A stretch of DNA of 64,000 nt from positions 186,001-250,000 of the forward strand of contig NZ_FNEO01000002.1 in assembly GCF_900100165.1 (NCBI RefSeq), in the 5' to 3' direction. The DNA is from Flavobacterium glycines. Its GTDB lineage: Bacteria > Bacteroidota > Bacteroidia > Flavobacteriales > Flavobacteriaceae. Under the pieces are notes generated by a model that worked only from the letters and a program-made list of their open reading frames with translations, was not told the DNA's origin and did no database searches. Positions 54,394-64,000 of the stretch are shown piece after piece. The stretch's first letter is position 1; each line of letters opens with the position of its first letter. A program made the position numbers and the translations under genes.

Positions 54394-55719
54394 TTAAATA
54401 TACTGATTGATTATATTTTCAAAAAGTTCTTGTTTACCACTTTGTAATTGTAGTTCTCCGTTTTCCTGAGCGATTTTGTATAAATCTTCTAAACCTAATT
54501 TTCCGTTTTCGAAATCTTTACCTTTTCCTGAATCGAATGAGCTGTATCTTTGAGTTCTTAATTTATCATAAGGAGAAGAAGCAATGATTTTATCAGCTGT
54601 TAGTAAAGCTCTTGCAAAAGTATCAGCACCACCAATGTGAGCTAAGAAAACATCTTCCATATCTGTTGAGTTTCTTCTGATTTTTGCATCAAAATTAACT
54701 CCTCCACCCTGTAGTCCTCCTGCTTTTAAGAAAACCAGCATCGCTTCAGTAATCTCCTGAATGTTGTTTGGAAATTGATCTGTATCCCAACCATTTTGAT
54801 AATCACCACGATTCGCATCTAAACTTCCTAACATTCCTGCATTAGCAGCCACTTCAATTTCGTGTTGGAAAGTATGTTGTGCTAATGTAGCGTGGTTTAC
54901 TTCGATATTGATTTTGAAATCTTTCTCTAAACCATATTTATGCAAGAATCCGATAGCCGTAGCCGAATCAAAATCGTATTGATGTTTCATCGGCTCCATT
55001 GGTTTTGGCTCAATGAAAAAGTTTCCTTTGAATCCCTGAGCACGAGCATAATCTCTGGCTTTCACTAAAAATTGTCCCATGTGGTCTAATTCACGTCCCA
55101 TATCGGTATTCAACAAAGACATATAACCTTCGCGACCTCCCCAGAATACATAATTTTCACCTCCTAAGGCAATTGTAGCATCCAAAGCTAATTTTACCTG
55201 TCCTCCGGCTCTTGCTACTACATTAAAATCAGGATTAGTAGCTGCTCCGTTCATATAACGTGGATTAGAAAAACAGTTAGCTGTACCCCAAAGTAACTTT
55301 GTTCCTGAAGCTGCTTGTTTTTCCTTTAAATACTCCGTAATAGTAGCTAATCTTTTTTCAGATTCAGCGAAAGTTGCTCCTTCTTGTACCAAGTCATAAT
55401 CATGGAAACAATAGTAATCAAATCCCATTTTAGTAATAAATTCAAAAGCTGCATCAGCTTTGTCTTTAGCTGCCTGAATTGGGTCATTAGCTAAATCCCA
55501 AGCAAAATTTTGTGTTCCCGGTCCGAATGGATCTGAACCCTGCCCACAGAAAGTATGCCAGTAAGCAATTGAAAATTTAAACCAGTCTTTCATGGTTCTT
55601 CCCGCTACTACTTGCTCCGGGTTGTAATATTTAAACGCTAAAGGATTATCCGATTCTTTTCCTTCAAACTTAATTTCACCAATACCTTTAAAGTATTCTT
55701 TGTTTCCTATTAAAGCCAT
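54394..55719 (-). CDS. xylA: XylA, xylose isomerase
   Basis: Xylose isomerase converts D-xylose to D-xylulose in the cytoplasm. The 441-aa protein is of the long class II type, with active-site His in [12 protein letters not shown] near residue 101, [23 protein letters not shown] near 142, metal-binding acidic residues in [10 protein letters not shown] near 232 and [15 protein letters not shown] near 336. It starts 15 bases after xylB, and together they drain xylose released by GH43. Confidence 0.95.
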   Translation of the reverse strand: MALIGNKEYFKGIGEIKFEGKESDNPLAFKYYNPEQVVAGRTMKDWFKFSIAYWHTFCGQGSDPFGPGTQNFAWDLANDPIQAAKDKADAAFEFITKMGFDYYCFHDYDLVQEGATFAESEKRLATITEYLKEKQAASGTKLLWGTANCFSNPRYMNGAATNPDFNVVARAGGQVKLALDATIALGGENYVFWGGREGYMSLLNTDMGRELDHMGQFLVKARDYARAQGFKGNFFIEPKPMEPMKHQYDFDSATAIGFLHKYGLEKDFKINIEVNHATLAQHTFQHEIEVAANAGMLGSLDANRGDYQNGWDTDQFPNNIQEITEAMLVFLKAGGLQGGGVNFDAKIRRNSTDMEDVFLAHIGGADTFARALLTADKIIASSPYDKLRTQRYSSFDSGKGKDFENGKLGLEDLYKIAQENGELQLQSGKQELFENIINQYI

Positions 55720-55733
55720 TTTTTAATTTTATT

Positions 55734-57215
55734 TTATTTGTTGATAATTAGTTCTAATTCTTTTTTCCACTTTTGATATGCTACTAAATAAGGTGTTTTA
55801 TTTTGCAAAGGCATAAATGTCATTACATGATCATTTTTTATAATATTATCGCCAAAACTTTCATAATCACCGTTAATTAATCCTACTGCTCTTGCCGCTC
55901 CTACTGCACCTGTAGTATTGTAAATTTCTATTTCGTGACCAATTAATGTGGCTACGGTATTCGAAAAAATTTCCGAGCGGAATAGATTGTCATTTCCTGC
56001 TCTGATAACATTAATTTCCGCATTATCAGCTTTCATAATTTCCATTCCGTAAACAAAAGCAAAGGCAATTCCTTCTAAGGTAGCGCGGTACAAATGACCA
56101 TGACTGTGTTTGTTTAAATTCAGATTTAAGAAATGACTGTCGATGTTTTTATTGTTCAGCATACGTTCAGCTCCATTTCCAAAAGGAATTACAATTACAC
56201 CATCTGAACCTACTGCAACTTCTTCCGCTTTAATATTCATGTTTTCGTAAGAATCCCAGCCGCAATGGTTACGTAACCATCGGTATTGAATTCCTGCACC
56301 ATTAATGCACAATAATTTTCCCACAGTAGGTTTATCATTGGAATAATTCACATGAACAAAACTGTTGATTCTGGATGTTTCTTTTGATTTTAATTTATCG
56401 GTAACAGCATAAATCACTCCTGATGTTCCACCTGTTGCTGCTACTTCTCCTGGTTTTAAAATATTAAGAGACAAGGCATTGTTAGGTTGGTCACCCGCAC
56501 GGTAAACTACCGGAATTCCAACAGGCAACCCTGATTCTTTGGCTCCTTTATCGTTTAAGAAACATTGGTTTGTGAAATTTTCAACAATTGGAGGAGTTAA
56601 AGCCTCATCAATCCCATAATATCGTAACAACCAATTGGCTACTGCATTTTCTTTATAATCCCAAAGCATACCTTCGGACAAACCATTTTTAGTTGTATTG
56701 ATTTCGCCAGTAAGTTTAAAGGCGATGAAATCACCCGGAAGCATGTATTTGTAAATTTGACTGTAAATTTCAGGTTCATTCTCTTTTACCCAGGTTAATT
56801 TAGAAGCAGTAAAATTTCCCGGAGAATTTAATAAATGCGAAGCACATTGCTCTTCACCTAAATCTTCAAAAGCTTTGTCACCAATTTCTACTGCACGACT
56901 ATCGCACCAAATAATAGAATTACGCAATGATTTTCCTTCCTTATCAACAACCACTAATCCGTGCATTTGATAAGAAATCCCCACTCCGGATATTTTCGAA
57001 GCTTCAATATTGGCTTCTTTTATAGCTCTTTTAGTTGCAATACAACAATATTCCCACCACATTTCCGGATCCTGTTCAGCCCAGTCTTTATGATAGGCTA
57101 TAATTTCCATCTCATTTGCAGGCTCATGAAGATTAATTATTTTTTTTCCTGTTGCTGCTTCAACTATAGCAACTTTTACTGAAGAACTCCCTATATCGTA
57201 TCCAATGTAATACAT
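55734..57215 (-). CDS. xylB: XylB, xylulokinase
   Basis: Xylulokinase phosphorylates D-xylulose for the pentose phosphate pathway. The 493-aa FGGY kinase starts YYIGYDIGSSSVKVA (phosphate-binding loop) and has YQMHGLVVVDKEGKSLR near residue 87, catalytic Asp in VYRAGDQPNNALS near 242 and ATGGTSGVIYAV near 260. It is the first gene of the xyl pair, with TAAGTTTG about 100 bp upstream as the promoter -7 box. No XylR or transporter gene is adjacent. Confidence 0.94.
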   Translation of the reverse strand: MYYIGYDIGSSSVKVAIVEAATGKKIINLHEPANEMEIIAYHKDWAEQDPEMWWEYCCIATKRAIKEANIEASKISGVGISYQMHGLVVVDKEGKSLRNSIIWCDSRAVEIGDKAFEDLGEEQCASHLLNSPGNFTASKLTWVKENEPEIYSQIYKYMLPGDFIAFKLTGEINTTKNGLSEGMLWDYKENAVANWLLRYYGIDEALTPPIVENFTNQCFLNDKGAKESGLPVGIPVVYRAGDQPNNALSLNILKPGEVAATGGTSGVIYAVTDKLKSKETSRINSFVHVNYSNDKPTVGKLLCINGAGIQYRWLRNHCGWDSYENMNIKAEEVAVGSDGVIVIPFGNGAERMLNNKNIDSHFLNLNLNKHSHGHLYRATLEGIAFAFVYGMEIMKADNAEINVIRAGNDNLFRSEIFSNTVATLIGHEIEIYNTTGAVGAARAVGLINGDYESFGDNIIKNDHVMTFMPLQNKTPYLVAYQKWKKELELIINK

Positions 57216-57313
57216 AATTTATACTAATTCTCTTGTGGTTATTTTTTTATTGGTTGATTTACTCAAACACTTTTTTGCGAAAACAAAAAACCATACTGTT
57301 CTGTTCCGGTATG

Positions 57314-57321
57314 CAAACTTA
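57314..57321 (-). promoter_or_regulatory. -7 box of the xylBA promoter
   Basis: TAAGTTTG on the minus strand, an exact TAnnTTTG match 99 bp before xylB. A lone TTTTGAATAG half-site lies farther up (minus, within 57384-57420) without the second repeat in the right place. Confidence 0.5.
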
Positions 57322-57504
57322 GTTTATTTTTTTATTTAAAAAAAGAACTCATTCTTTTTATTTAAAAAATAATACTAAAAATACATTAGTTACACTAAAA
57401 ACCTACTATTCAAAAAGATAATAATACAACTTAAGTAATAAATTATAATATACAGGCTTATAAAACCAATATTAAAAAGAAGTTGACAATCAGAAACTCT
57501 ATTA

Positions 57505-59793
57505 TCAAACTTCCTTCAAAATTGCATAAACCAATTCTTTTGTAGGTTTTTGATTCTGAAGTTTTTCTCGAACTATTTCGAAACTAACTTTAAAGTTACA
57601 TCCTGATTTATAATCGCTGCAACCATAAGCAGTATTTCCTTTTAAAATGGTTCCTTTTTGACATTTCGGACAGGCCAATTCATCAGCAATTGCTTTGGGT
57701 GCTGTTTTCTTAGTTGCTAATACGAGTTTGAAATTTTCATCAAAACGGAGCAAACCTTCCACCATACCGGTATCGGTTTTAAAGTCTTTTAAATTAACGG
57801 TAGATCCTTTTTGAAGCAATCGTAAATATTGATTCTCCGATATTTTTTTATCTGCAAAAGTAAAAGGCAATACAAAATCGCAACCTACTTTGTAATCACC
57901 ACAACCATAAGCTGATTTACCCTTAATAAGTGTCGCTTTTTTACATTTAGGGCAGGATTCCGCTACAATTCCCGCTGCTTTCTTTTTCTCTGTTTTTACA
58001 ACTTCTTTCTTTACACTTTCGGCGTGCGAAATATTAGCATGAATCCTTTCACTTCGTACTTCATACACCAAAGCATCTACCATGCGTTTCATATTGTTTA
58101 TAAACGCAGTAGCTGTAAAAGTTCCTTTTTCAATATCTTTCAGTTGTTTTTCCCAAACTCCTGTCAATTCAGCCGATTTTAATAAATCGTTTTGAATAAT
58201 ATCAATCAACTGAATTCCTGTAGGTGTAGGCAATACCTGTTTTTTATTTCGAACGATATACTGACGTTTAAAAAGCGTTTCAATAATATTCGCTCTTGTA
58301 GACGGACGACCAATACCATTTTCTTTCATCAATTCGCGCAAATCTTCGTCGTCAACCTGTTTTCCAGCAGTTTCCATAGCACGCAGCAAAGTTGCCTCTG
58401 TAAACTGATTGGGTGGCTTGGTTTCTTTTTGAAGAAAGGAAGGTTCATGTGGTCCTTTTTCGCCCACAACAAAACTCGGTAATAAATCAGCTTCTTTTTC
58501 CTTTGCATTCGGATCTTCAAAAACAACGCGGAATCCTTTTTTCAGGATTTCTTTTCCGGTAGTTTTAAAAGTAACATCTGCTGCTTTCCCAATTACTGTG
58601 GTGTTGGCAACCAAACAATCATCATAAAAAACGGCAATAAACCGTTTTACAATAATATCATACACCTGCTGCTGATTGTACGGCAGATTGTTTTGAACAC
58701 CCGTTGGAATAATTGCATGGTGATCGGTTACTTTTTTATCATTGAAAACCTTAGGCGATTTTTTGATTTTCTTCCCCAAAAGTGGTTCTGTCAACACCGA
58801 ATAATTGGTCAGTTTTTGAAGAATTCCGGGTACTTTCGGATAAATGTCACTCGGCAAAAAAGTCGTATCTACTCTGGGATAAGTCACTACTTTTTGTTCG
58901 TATAAAGTCTGGACAATTTTCAGTGTTTCATCAGCTGAGAATCCAAACTTGGTATTACAATACACCTGTAAACCTGTTAAATCAAACAACTTTGGAGCAT
59001 ATTCATTACCATTCTTTTTTTCGACAGTAACAATTTCGAAATCACTTTCTTTAACTTTATTAGCTAAAATCTCTCCATCCTCTTTTTTAAGAAAACGTCC
59101 TTCTTCATAACTAAAGAGTGTTTCTCTGTATAAAGTTTGTAATTCCCAATAAGGTTGCGGCACGAAATTTTCGATTTCTTTAAAACGATCTACAACCATT
59201 GCCAATGTTGGGGTTTGCACCCGACCAATAGACAACACCTGCTTATAACCACCGTGTTTTACTGTGTACAAACGCGTAGCATTCATTCCCAATAACCAGT
59301 CGCCAATGGCTCTGGAAAAACCGGCATAGAATAAATTATCGTAATTGGTGGATGGTTTTAAGTTTTCAAAACCTTCTTTAATCGCTTCTGTAGTCAATGA
59401 AGAAATCCACAGCCGTTTTACCTCACCTTTATAATTGGCTTCATTCATTACCCATCGCTGGATGAGTTCTCCCTCCTGCCCAGCATCCCCGCAATTGATA
59501 ACCAATTCGGCTTTGTCAAACAGACTTTTTACAATTTTAAATTGCTTTTGGATTCCGGAATTCTCAACGACTTTAGTTTCAAATTTTTCGGGAAGCATCG
59601 GAAGATTATTCAAATCCCAACTTTTCCAATAAGGTCTGTAATCATTAGGTTCTTTCAAGGTGCATAAATGACCAAAAGTATAGGTTACTGCATAACCATT
59701 CCCTTCATAATAGCCATCATGCTTCGTATTGGCACCCAAAACGGCTGCAATTTCACGCGCTACACTTGGTTTTTCGGCAATACAAACCTTCAT
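57505..59793 (-). CDS. topB: TopB-type DNA topoisomerase III
   Basis: This type IA topoisomerase relaxes or decatenates DNA through a 5'-phosphotyrosine. The ATG at 59793 (MKVCIAEKPSVAREIA) is the conserved Toprim start; an open frame to 59820 is a poorer choice. The protein is about 762 aa. The active-site Tyr is in KVVTYPRVDTTFLP near residue 310 and GRPSTRANIIETLFKR is near 490. Two C-terminal zinc-finger-like repeats (CPKC...CGDYKVGC and CPKC...CSDYKSGC) follow. No conjugation genes are near, so this is a chromosomal copy. Confidence 0.92.
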   Translation of the reverse strand: MKVCIAEKPSVAREIAAVLGANTKHDGYYEGNGYAVTYTFGHLCTLKEPNDYRPYWKSWDLNNLPMLPEKFETKVVENSGIQKQFKIVKSLFDKAELVINCGDAGQEGELIQRWVMNEANYKGEVKRLWISSLTTEAIKEGFENLKPSTNYDNLFYAGFSRAIGDWLLGMNATRLYTVKHGGYKQVLSIGRVQTPTLAMVVDRFKEIENFVPQPYWELQTLYRETLFSYEEGRFLKKEDGEILANKVKESDFEIVTVEKKNGNEYAPKLFDLTGLQVYCNTKFGFSADETLKIVQTLYEQKVVTYPRVDTTFLPSDIYPKVPGILQKLTNYSVLTEPLLGKKIKKSPKVFNDKKVTDHHAIIPTGVQNNLPYNQQQVYDIIVKRFIAVFYDDCLVANTTVIGKAADVTFKTTGKEILKKGFRVVFEDPNAKEKEADLLPSFVVGEKGPHEPSFLQKETKPPNQFTEATLLRAMETAGKQVDDEDLRELMKENGIGRPSTRANIIETLFKRQYIVRNKKQVLPTPTGIQLIDIIQNDLLKSAELTGVWEKQLKDIEKGTFTATAFINNMKRMVDALVYEVRSERIHANISHAESVKKEVVKTEKKKAAGIVAESCPKCKKATLIKGKSAYGCGDYKVGCDFVLPFTFADKKISENQYLRLLQKGSTVNLKDFKTDTGMVEGLLRFDENFKLVLATKKTAPKAIADELACPKCQKGTILKGNTAYGCSDYKSGCNFKVSFEIVREKLQNQKPTKELVYAILKEV

Positions 59794-59953
59794 TTTTCTC
59801 CTTCTAATTTGAGAGCGCAAATTAGGAATTTAGAAATTGGTACTAAAAATAAATTATAAGTAGTTATGAACTAAATAGGTCTTCTAAATATCTTTTATAG
59901 AAAAAACTTAATCAACTATTTAAAGTTTACAACATCTGTTTTTATTGTTAATT

Positions 59954-60415
59954 TCATTCAGAAAACTCACTATTTTCACATGTTGGAAAATGTAAAATCG
60001 GGAAATTGCAGGAATTAGCAATGAAACAAAGTTCATTAGCTTTTTTGTGCAAATTCAAAGCTTCAGCTATTTTCTCTTTTCCTTTGACAATTACTTTTGG
60101 ATATAAACGAATTTCTGTAAAACGACCGGAACCATTATGAGAAACTTCTAAATCAGCTTCAGCATTATCCTTATACGAAATCACTTCGATTCCGTTTTGG
60201 GCACAAACATATAAATACGACATCATGTGGCAGGAAACCACACTACTTAACAGTAAATCTTCCGGATTGTGTAAAACTGGATCACCTTTGAAAACTTTGG
60301 CAGCCGAAACATTAAGTATTTTTTTTCCCTCGATAGCAATTTGATGGCTTTTTTGATATCTTTTTGATGTCAAATTCCAATCTAATTTTGCTTTGAATAA
60401 GTGTTTAAATGCCAT
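59954..60415 (-). CDS. OsmC/Ohr-family protein
   Basis: This 153-aa OsmC-fold protein is related to thiol peroxidases that reduce organic hydroperoxides. The peroxidatic Cys is in LLLSSVVSCHMMSYL near residue 62 and the second Cys in CFIANSCNFP near 136, so both active cysteines are present. This subgroup of flavobacterial OsmC proteins has no defined substrate. It is divergent from the META gene. Confidence 0.83.
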   Translation of the reverse strand: MAFKHLFKAKLDWNLTSKRYQKSHQIAIEGKKILNVSAAKVFKGDPVLHNPEDLLLSSVVSCHMMSYLYVCAQNGIEVISYKDNAEADLEVSHNGSGRFTEIRLYPKVIVKGKEKIAEALNLHKKANELCFIANSCNFPILHFPTCENSEFSE

Positions 60416-60523
60416 AGCTAATCTTTAAAAATCAAATATAACCAAATAATAACAGTTGGTAGCCAATGTTTATTTACTGAAAAAAATAAGATTTTGTAAA
60501 CAATGAAAGCGTAGTCCCTTCGT

Positions 60524-60531
60524 TATATTTG
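60524..60531 (+). promoter_or_regulatory. -7 box of the META-msrB promoter
   Basis: TATATTTG, exact TAnnTTTG match, 45 bp before the META gene. A TTTTG at 60492-60496 could be the -33 element, though the spacing is long. Confidence 0.5.
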
Positions 60532-60576
60532 CAATAGCTACAAATTATTACTTCAAATTATCAAAAAAAAACTAAA

Positions 60577-61011
60577 ATGAAAAAATATATAAGTCTCGGA
60601 ATTGTATCCCTACTTTTATTTTCTTGCAGCGCTGCTAAAAAAAATGCTTCAGCAGCAAATCAACTTCAGGAAAAATATTGGAAATTAATTGAAATCAGAG
60701 GTCAAAAAGTCACATCTGAAAATTATTTTAAAGAACCTCATCTTGTCTTAAAAGCTAAAGAAAATAGAATTATTGGTAATAGTGGCTGTAACTCTTTTTC
60801 AGGTACATATGAATTACAGGATAAGACAAATCGAATTGCCATTTATCAATTAGCAGTAACCAGAATGGCCTGTATCAAACCAACTGTTGAAGAAGCTTTT
60901 TTAAAAGTTTTGGAAACGGCTGATAATTATACCGTAAAAAATGACACCTTACAATTGAATAAAGCCCGAATGGCTCCGATGGCTAAATTTGTTGCTGTAT
61001 ATCTAAAATAA
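60577..61011 (+). CDS. META-domain lipoprotein (HslJ-like)
   Basis: This 144-aa protein has a lipoprotein signal (lipobox LLFSC near residue 17) and one META domain: KYWKLIEIRGQ, IIGNSGCNSFSGTYEL near residue 66, and VTRMACIKPTVEEAFLKVL. META/HslJ proteins sit in the envelope and are linked to stress resistance; the biochemical role is unknown. It ends six bases before msrB, so the two form an operon. Confidence 0.82.
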   Translation: MKKYISLGIVSLLLFSCSAAKKNASAANQLQEKYWKLIEIRGQKVTSENYFKEPHLVLKAKENRIIGNSGCNSFSGTYELQDKTNRIAIYQLAVTRMACIKPTVEEAFLKVLETADNYTVKNDTLQLNKARMAPMAKFVAVYLK

Positions 61012-61017
61012 CACACT

Positions 61018-61464
61018 ATGCTAAACTGGAACGACCTTATAAAATTTGCCACTCATGGCAATCCAACTCCTCCGAAAAGAGTAGAAAAAACAGCGAAAGA
61101 ATGGGAATTAGAATTGACTCCTGAGGAATTCTACGTAACCCGCCAACATGGAACTGAAAGAGCCCATAGTTCTGAAATGTGTAATTTATTCGAAGCCGGG
61201 AAATATGCCTGTAAATGTTGCAAAACACCACTTTTTGATGCTACAACCAAATTTCAAAGTGGAACGGGTTGGCCTTCCTTTACGCAGCCGATAGTCATCG
61301 AAAATGTAGCTTATAATAAAGATACCAGCTATGGAATGATTCGCATTGAATGTGTTTGTAACATCTGCGATGCACACTTGGGACATGTATTTCCTGATGG
61401 TCCTGAACCAAGTGGTTTGCGTTACTGCATCAATGCTGTTTCTTTGGAAAAAATAAAAGACTAA
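61018..61464 (+). CDS. msrB: MsrB, peptide-methionine (R)-S-oxide reductase
   Basis: MsrB repairs methionine-R-sulfoxide. The 148-aa protein has the SelR fold: FQSGTGWPSFTQP near residue 81, two CxxC zinc pairs (CKCC near 63 and CNIC near 117), and the catalytic Cys in GLRYCINAVSL near 140. There is no signal peptide, so it is cytoplasmic. It is cotranscribed with the META lipoprotein, a stress-defence pairing. Confidence 0.93.
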   Translation: MLNWNDLIKFATHGNPTPPKRVEKTAKEWELELTPEEFYVTRQHGTERAHSSEMCNLFEAGKYACKCCKTPLFDATTKFQSGTGWPSFTQPIVIENVAYNKDTSYGMIRIECVCNICDAHLGHVFPDGPEPSGLRYCINAVSLEKIKD

Positions 61465-61523
61465 AGTTTTAGCATTAAGAAATTTAGAAAAATTAAGGGT
61501 TAAAAATTTGGACCATTAAAAGT

Positions 61524-61566
61524 AAAGCCGACAGTTTTTAAAAAACTTGTCGGCTTATTTTTTTTA
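61524..61566 (+). terminator. Terminator after msrB
   Basis: Perfect stem AAGCCGACA / TGTCGGCTT with a T/A-rich loop, followed by a T run; it is convergent to lutC. Confidence 0.85.
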
Positions 61567-61624
61567 AAGCAAGTTTAAAATAAAACTTAAATTACTTTAA
61601 TTTCTTAATGGTTTCAATAAAAAA

Positions 61625-62212
61625 TTAGTCCATTAAAAAAACCGTTAATCCTCTTGCACCATGCGCTCCAAGAACTAATGATTGTTCGATATCGGCAGTC
61701 TTTGAAGGTCCTGCGATGAATGTTCCAAAACCATAATCTATAGCTCCAATTCGTTCATAAGCCTGTTGCATTGTAGGTACGATGTCTTTTTTATTGACAA
61801 TAATCGCTAAATATTGCGGAATAAAAGGTGAAACTCTTTGTCCTAAAATAGCATCCGTTACCCAAAGTCCTGAATTTTCAGCCACACCTAAATGTGCTTT
61901 TATAACAGCTAATTCTACATTTTGTAAACTATGCGGATCATCATTTGTCCAATCCGTTTCAGCAATATCAGCTAATTCCGTAATGGTGGTAATCATTCTT
62001 TTTTCAGTTGGATAATGTGTCGCAATATAGTTTTTCACTTCGTCTAAACTACTCACTTCTTCACAAAAGCCACCAATACCTTTTAAAACCGTTTTGTAGG
62101 TTTCAATAACGTCAAATTTTTCTAATCCCAAAACACTCAGATCAGGCAATTCATTGACTGAAGAAGGTTGATTGCTTTTTATCTTATTTAAAATACTGTC
62201 TCTGCTGCTCAT
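61625..62212 (-). CDS. lutC: LutC, LUD-domain subunit of L-lactate oxidation
   Basis: LutABC is an iron-sulfur L-lactate dehydrogenase complex. This 195-aa LutC/YkgG-type LUD protein has ELAVIKAHLGVAENSGLWV and the C-terminal FGTFIAGPSKTADIEQSLVLGAHGARGL pattern diagnostic of LUD proteins. Its ATG overlaps the lutB stop by one base (TAATG), so the genes are translationally coupled. Confidence 0.9.
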   Translation of the reverse strand: MSSRDSILNKIKSNQPSSVNELPDLSVLGLEKFDVIETYKTVLKGIGGFCEEVSSLDEVKNYIATHYPTEKRMITTITELADIAETDWTNDDPHSLQNVELAVIKAHLGVAENSGLWVTDAILGQRVSPFIPQYLAIIVNKKDIVPTMQQAYERIGAIDYGFGTFIAGPSKTADIEQSLVLGAHGARGLTVFLMD

Positions 62213-63600
62213 TATTTTTTGTCTTTAGATTCTTTTTGCTTTTTAGCATACCATTCTCTAAATGATTCTTGTGGAGGCGTTGGCATTTCTCTTTGATTGT
62301 ACCAAGCATTCATGCTATTATTTACCATAAAAGGCATATTCTTAATAACAAACCTTCCCGCTTTACCAGCAATTTTAAAAACCGTTGGATTTGCTAAAAC
62401 AGCCGACATTCCTTTCATAGCAACAGTTTTAGAAGTAGGTGTATAACCTTCTTTTACTAAAACCTGACGCCATTTGTACAACTGATCGTGAATATCAATT
62501 TTTACCGGACAAACATTGGTACAAGAACCACAAAGCGTACTTGCAAAAGGCAAATCGGCATTCTTTTTCATGTCTAAATTTGGTGCCAAAATAGAACCAA
62601 TAGGACCTGCCACTGCATTGTGATAACTGTGTCCTCCACTTCTTCTGTAAACCGGACAAGTATTCATACAAGCTCCACAACGGATACATTTTAGTGAATT
62701 TCTAAATTCTTCACGTCCTAATTGGGTACTTCTGCCATTGTCCACAATAACAATGTGCATTTCCTGACCTTCTCTTGGTTTTTTAAAGTGACTTGAAAAA
62801 GTAGTAATAGGCTGCCCTGTAGCACTTCTGGCTAAAAGTCTCAGGAAAACACCTAAATGTTTACGCTGAGGAACTAATTTTTCAAATCCCATACAGGCAA
62901 TATGAACATCTGCAAGATGCGCACCCATATCGGCATTTCCTTCATTGGTACAAACTACAAATTCACCTGTTTCGGCTACAGCAAAATTCACTCCTGTTAA
63001 AGCTACTTTTCTGGTTAAGAACGTATCTCTTAATTCTTTTCGGGCTGCTTCGGTTAAATATTGTGGATTATTATTCCCTTTTTCTGTTCCAAGGTGCTCA
63101 TGAAAAGTATCACTTACATCTTCCTTTTTAAGGTGAATAGCAGGCAATACAATATGACTTGGCGGTTCTTTTCTTAATTGAACAATAAATTCCCCTAAAT
63201 CAGAATCAATTACTTCAACTCCATTATCTGCTAAATATTCATTCAAATGACATTCTTCTGTAAGCATTGATTTGGATTTTACCATTTGAGTAACCCCATG
63301 CTTAGCAATAATAGAATGTACTATTTTATTGTGTTCGTCTCCATCAGCAGCCCAGTGAACGATGATTCCGTTTTCTTTTGCTTTTTCCTCAAATTCCTGC
63401 AAATAATGATGCATATTTGAAAGCACATTGTTTTTTATATTTGATGCAGTCTCACGAAGCGTTTCCCATTCAGGAATAGCGTGCGCTGATTTATCTCTTT
63501 TTGAACGAACAAACCAAAGCGTTTCATCATGCCAGTTGACACGTTCTACATCTTTGTTAAAAGTAGCTGCCGCTGTACTGTGATCTATTGTGTTTTTCAT
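62212..63600 (-). CDS. lutB: LutB, iron-sulfur subunit of L-lactate oxidation
   Basis: This 462-aa protein has an N-terminal LUD domain (about 70-290, TEECHLNEYLADNG, NEGNADMGAHLAD) and two [4Fe-4S] motifs, CIRCGACMNTCPVYRR near residue 305 and CGSCTNVCPVKIDIH near 355. These pass electrons from lactate to the respiratory chain. It overlaps lutA by four bases and lutC by one. Confidence 0.92.
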   Translation of the reverse strand: MKNTIDHSTAAATFNKDVERVNWHDETLWFVRSKRDKSAHAIPEWETLRETASNIKNNVLSNMHHYLQEFEEKAKENGIIVHWAADGDEHNKIVHSIIAKHGVTQMVKSKSMLTEECHLNEYLADNGVEVIDSDLGEFIVQLRKEPPSHIVLPAIHLKKEDVSDTFHEHLGTEKGNNNPQYLTEAARKELRDTFLTRKVALTGVNFAVAETGEFVVCTNEGNADMGAHLADVHIACMGFEKLVPQRKHLGVFLRLLARSATGQPITTFSSHFKKPREGQEMHIVIVDNGRSTQLGREEFRNSLKCIRCGACMNTCPVYRRSGGHSYHNAVAGPIGSILAPNLDMKKNADLPFASTLCGSCTNVCPVKIDIHDQLYKWRQVLVKEGYTPTSKTVAMKGMSAVLANPTVFKIAGKAGRFVIKNMPFMVNNSMNAWYNQREMPTPPQESFREWYAKKQKESKDKK

Positions 63601-64000
63601 ATTGAGTTTAATATTTCTGCAATGTGAATTACTTTAATATTGCTTTTTTGTCTTTTTAAAATTCCTTCCAAGTGCATTAAGCATGACATATCTCCACCAG
63701 TAATATAATCCACCTGATGTGCTGCGTGGTCTTTGATACGGTCTTGTCCCATTTTTACAGAAACAGCTTCTTCGGTAACACAAAAAGTACCACCAAAACC
63801 ACAACATTCATCTTTTCTGCTTAAAGAAACTAATTCTAAACCTTTTATCTTCGTCAGTAATTGTTCCGGTTTAGAAAAAGGTGCCGCATTTAACTCACTC
63901 ATTTGAGAAAGCTTTAATCCGCGCTGGCCGTGACAACTTTGGTGCATTCCTACCTTATAAGGAAAATTTCCTTCGATAGATTCTACTTTTAATACATCGG
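63597..64000 (-). CDS. lutA: LutA, CCG-domain iron-sulfur subunit (5' end outside window)
   Basis: This is the C-terminal part of LutA, a cysteine-rich CCG-domain protein. The frame stays open from the ATG at 63947 to the window end (VESIEGNFPYKVG precedes it), so that ATG is internal and the gene is partial. Motifs include HQSCHGQRGL near the visible start and the CCG motif RKDECCGFGGTF with cluster-binding cysteines; GGDMSCLMHLEG is the second. Operon order is lutA-lutB-lutC. Confidence 0.9.
   Translation of the reverse strand, partial: DVLKVESIEGNFPYKVGMHQSCHGQRGLKLSQMSELNAAPFSKPEQLLTKIKGLELVSLSRKDECCGFGGTFCVTEEAVSVKMGQDRIKDHAAHQVDYITGGDMSCLMHLEGILKRQKSNIKVIHIAEILNSI

Noticed and set aside
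57384..57420. Possible seventh promoter module before xylB
   Set aside because: It has TTTTGAATAG, but the second repeat is absent at +21 and no TAnnTTTG box lies at the required distance. xylB has a separate exact -7 box at 57314-57321.
57505..59793. TopB as a marker of an integrative conjugative element
   Set aside because: No tra, mob, integrase or att-like sequences around it; neighbours are housekeeping genes.

Overview
The window looks like chromosome from a Bacteroidota bacterium close to Flavobacterium. The evidence is low GC, intergenic spacers full of A/T runs, almost no Shine-Dalgarno sequences, several exact TAnnTTTG (-7) promoter boxes, a TonB-dependent receptor with a carboxypeptidase-regulatory-like domain, and MaeB, PckA, LutABC and KdsC-UbiA-Maf genes of flavobacterial type. 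I see no rRNA, tRNA, CRISPR array, transposase or phage gene.

Layout. (1) 1-5100: KdsC, a UbiA prenyltransferase, Maf and a short MscS channel, then a small membrane protein and three tandem paralogous secreted proteins. Each of these three has its own sigma-54-like -24/-12 element and its own terminator. (2) 5268-12940: LpxD, an acyl-CoA carboxylase beta subunit, a two-TM protein, and on the minus strand MaeB and PckA. (3) 13090-22189: a complete 4-hydroxybenzoate/protocatechuate route on the minus strand (pcaH, pcaG, pcaB, a pcaD-pcaC fusion, pobA, a pcaI-pcaJ fusion, pcaF), with a divergent AraC regulator. (4) 22450-27995: sulfatase, formylglycine-generating enzyme (FGE) and a GH3 hydrolase. 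(5) 28462-54211: a large plus-strand catabolic island with ABM monooxygenase, HisD-family dehydrogenase, SDR, cyclase, AraC regulator, GH106 rhamnosidase, TonB receptor, MFS transporter, GH1, GH3, esterase, GH43, DUF3861, cupin, SDR, extradiol dioxygenase, C-C hydrolase-like protein, FAD hydroxylase and FAH-family hydrolase. (6) 54394-57215: xylA and xylB. (7) 57505-64000: TopB, OsmC, a META lipoprotein, MsrB and LutCBA, with lutA running off the end.

The main discovery is a 64-bp promoter module found six times. It has a direct repeat TTTTGAWT, a second copy starting exactly 21 bp later, and a TAnnTTTG-like -7 box starting exactly 30 bp after that. It precedes the GH3-FGE-sulfatase unit, the ABM-HisD unit, GH106, the TonB receptor unit, the extradiol dioxygenase unit, and pcaF. 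The 21-bp direct repeat is the spacing expected of an AraC-family activator, and an AraC gene (32392-33300) lies in the middle of the set.

The working model is inference. The cells import a plant glycoside carrying rhamnose, glucose and xylose and possibly sulfate or acyl groups. The sugars are stripped in the envelope, the aromatic aglycone is opened by hydroxylase plus extradiol dioxygenase, and the fragments go to the beta-ketoadipate pathway and xylose catabolism encoded alongside. A rhamnosylated flavonoid-like compound would fit, but the sequence does not fix the substrate.
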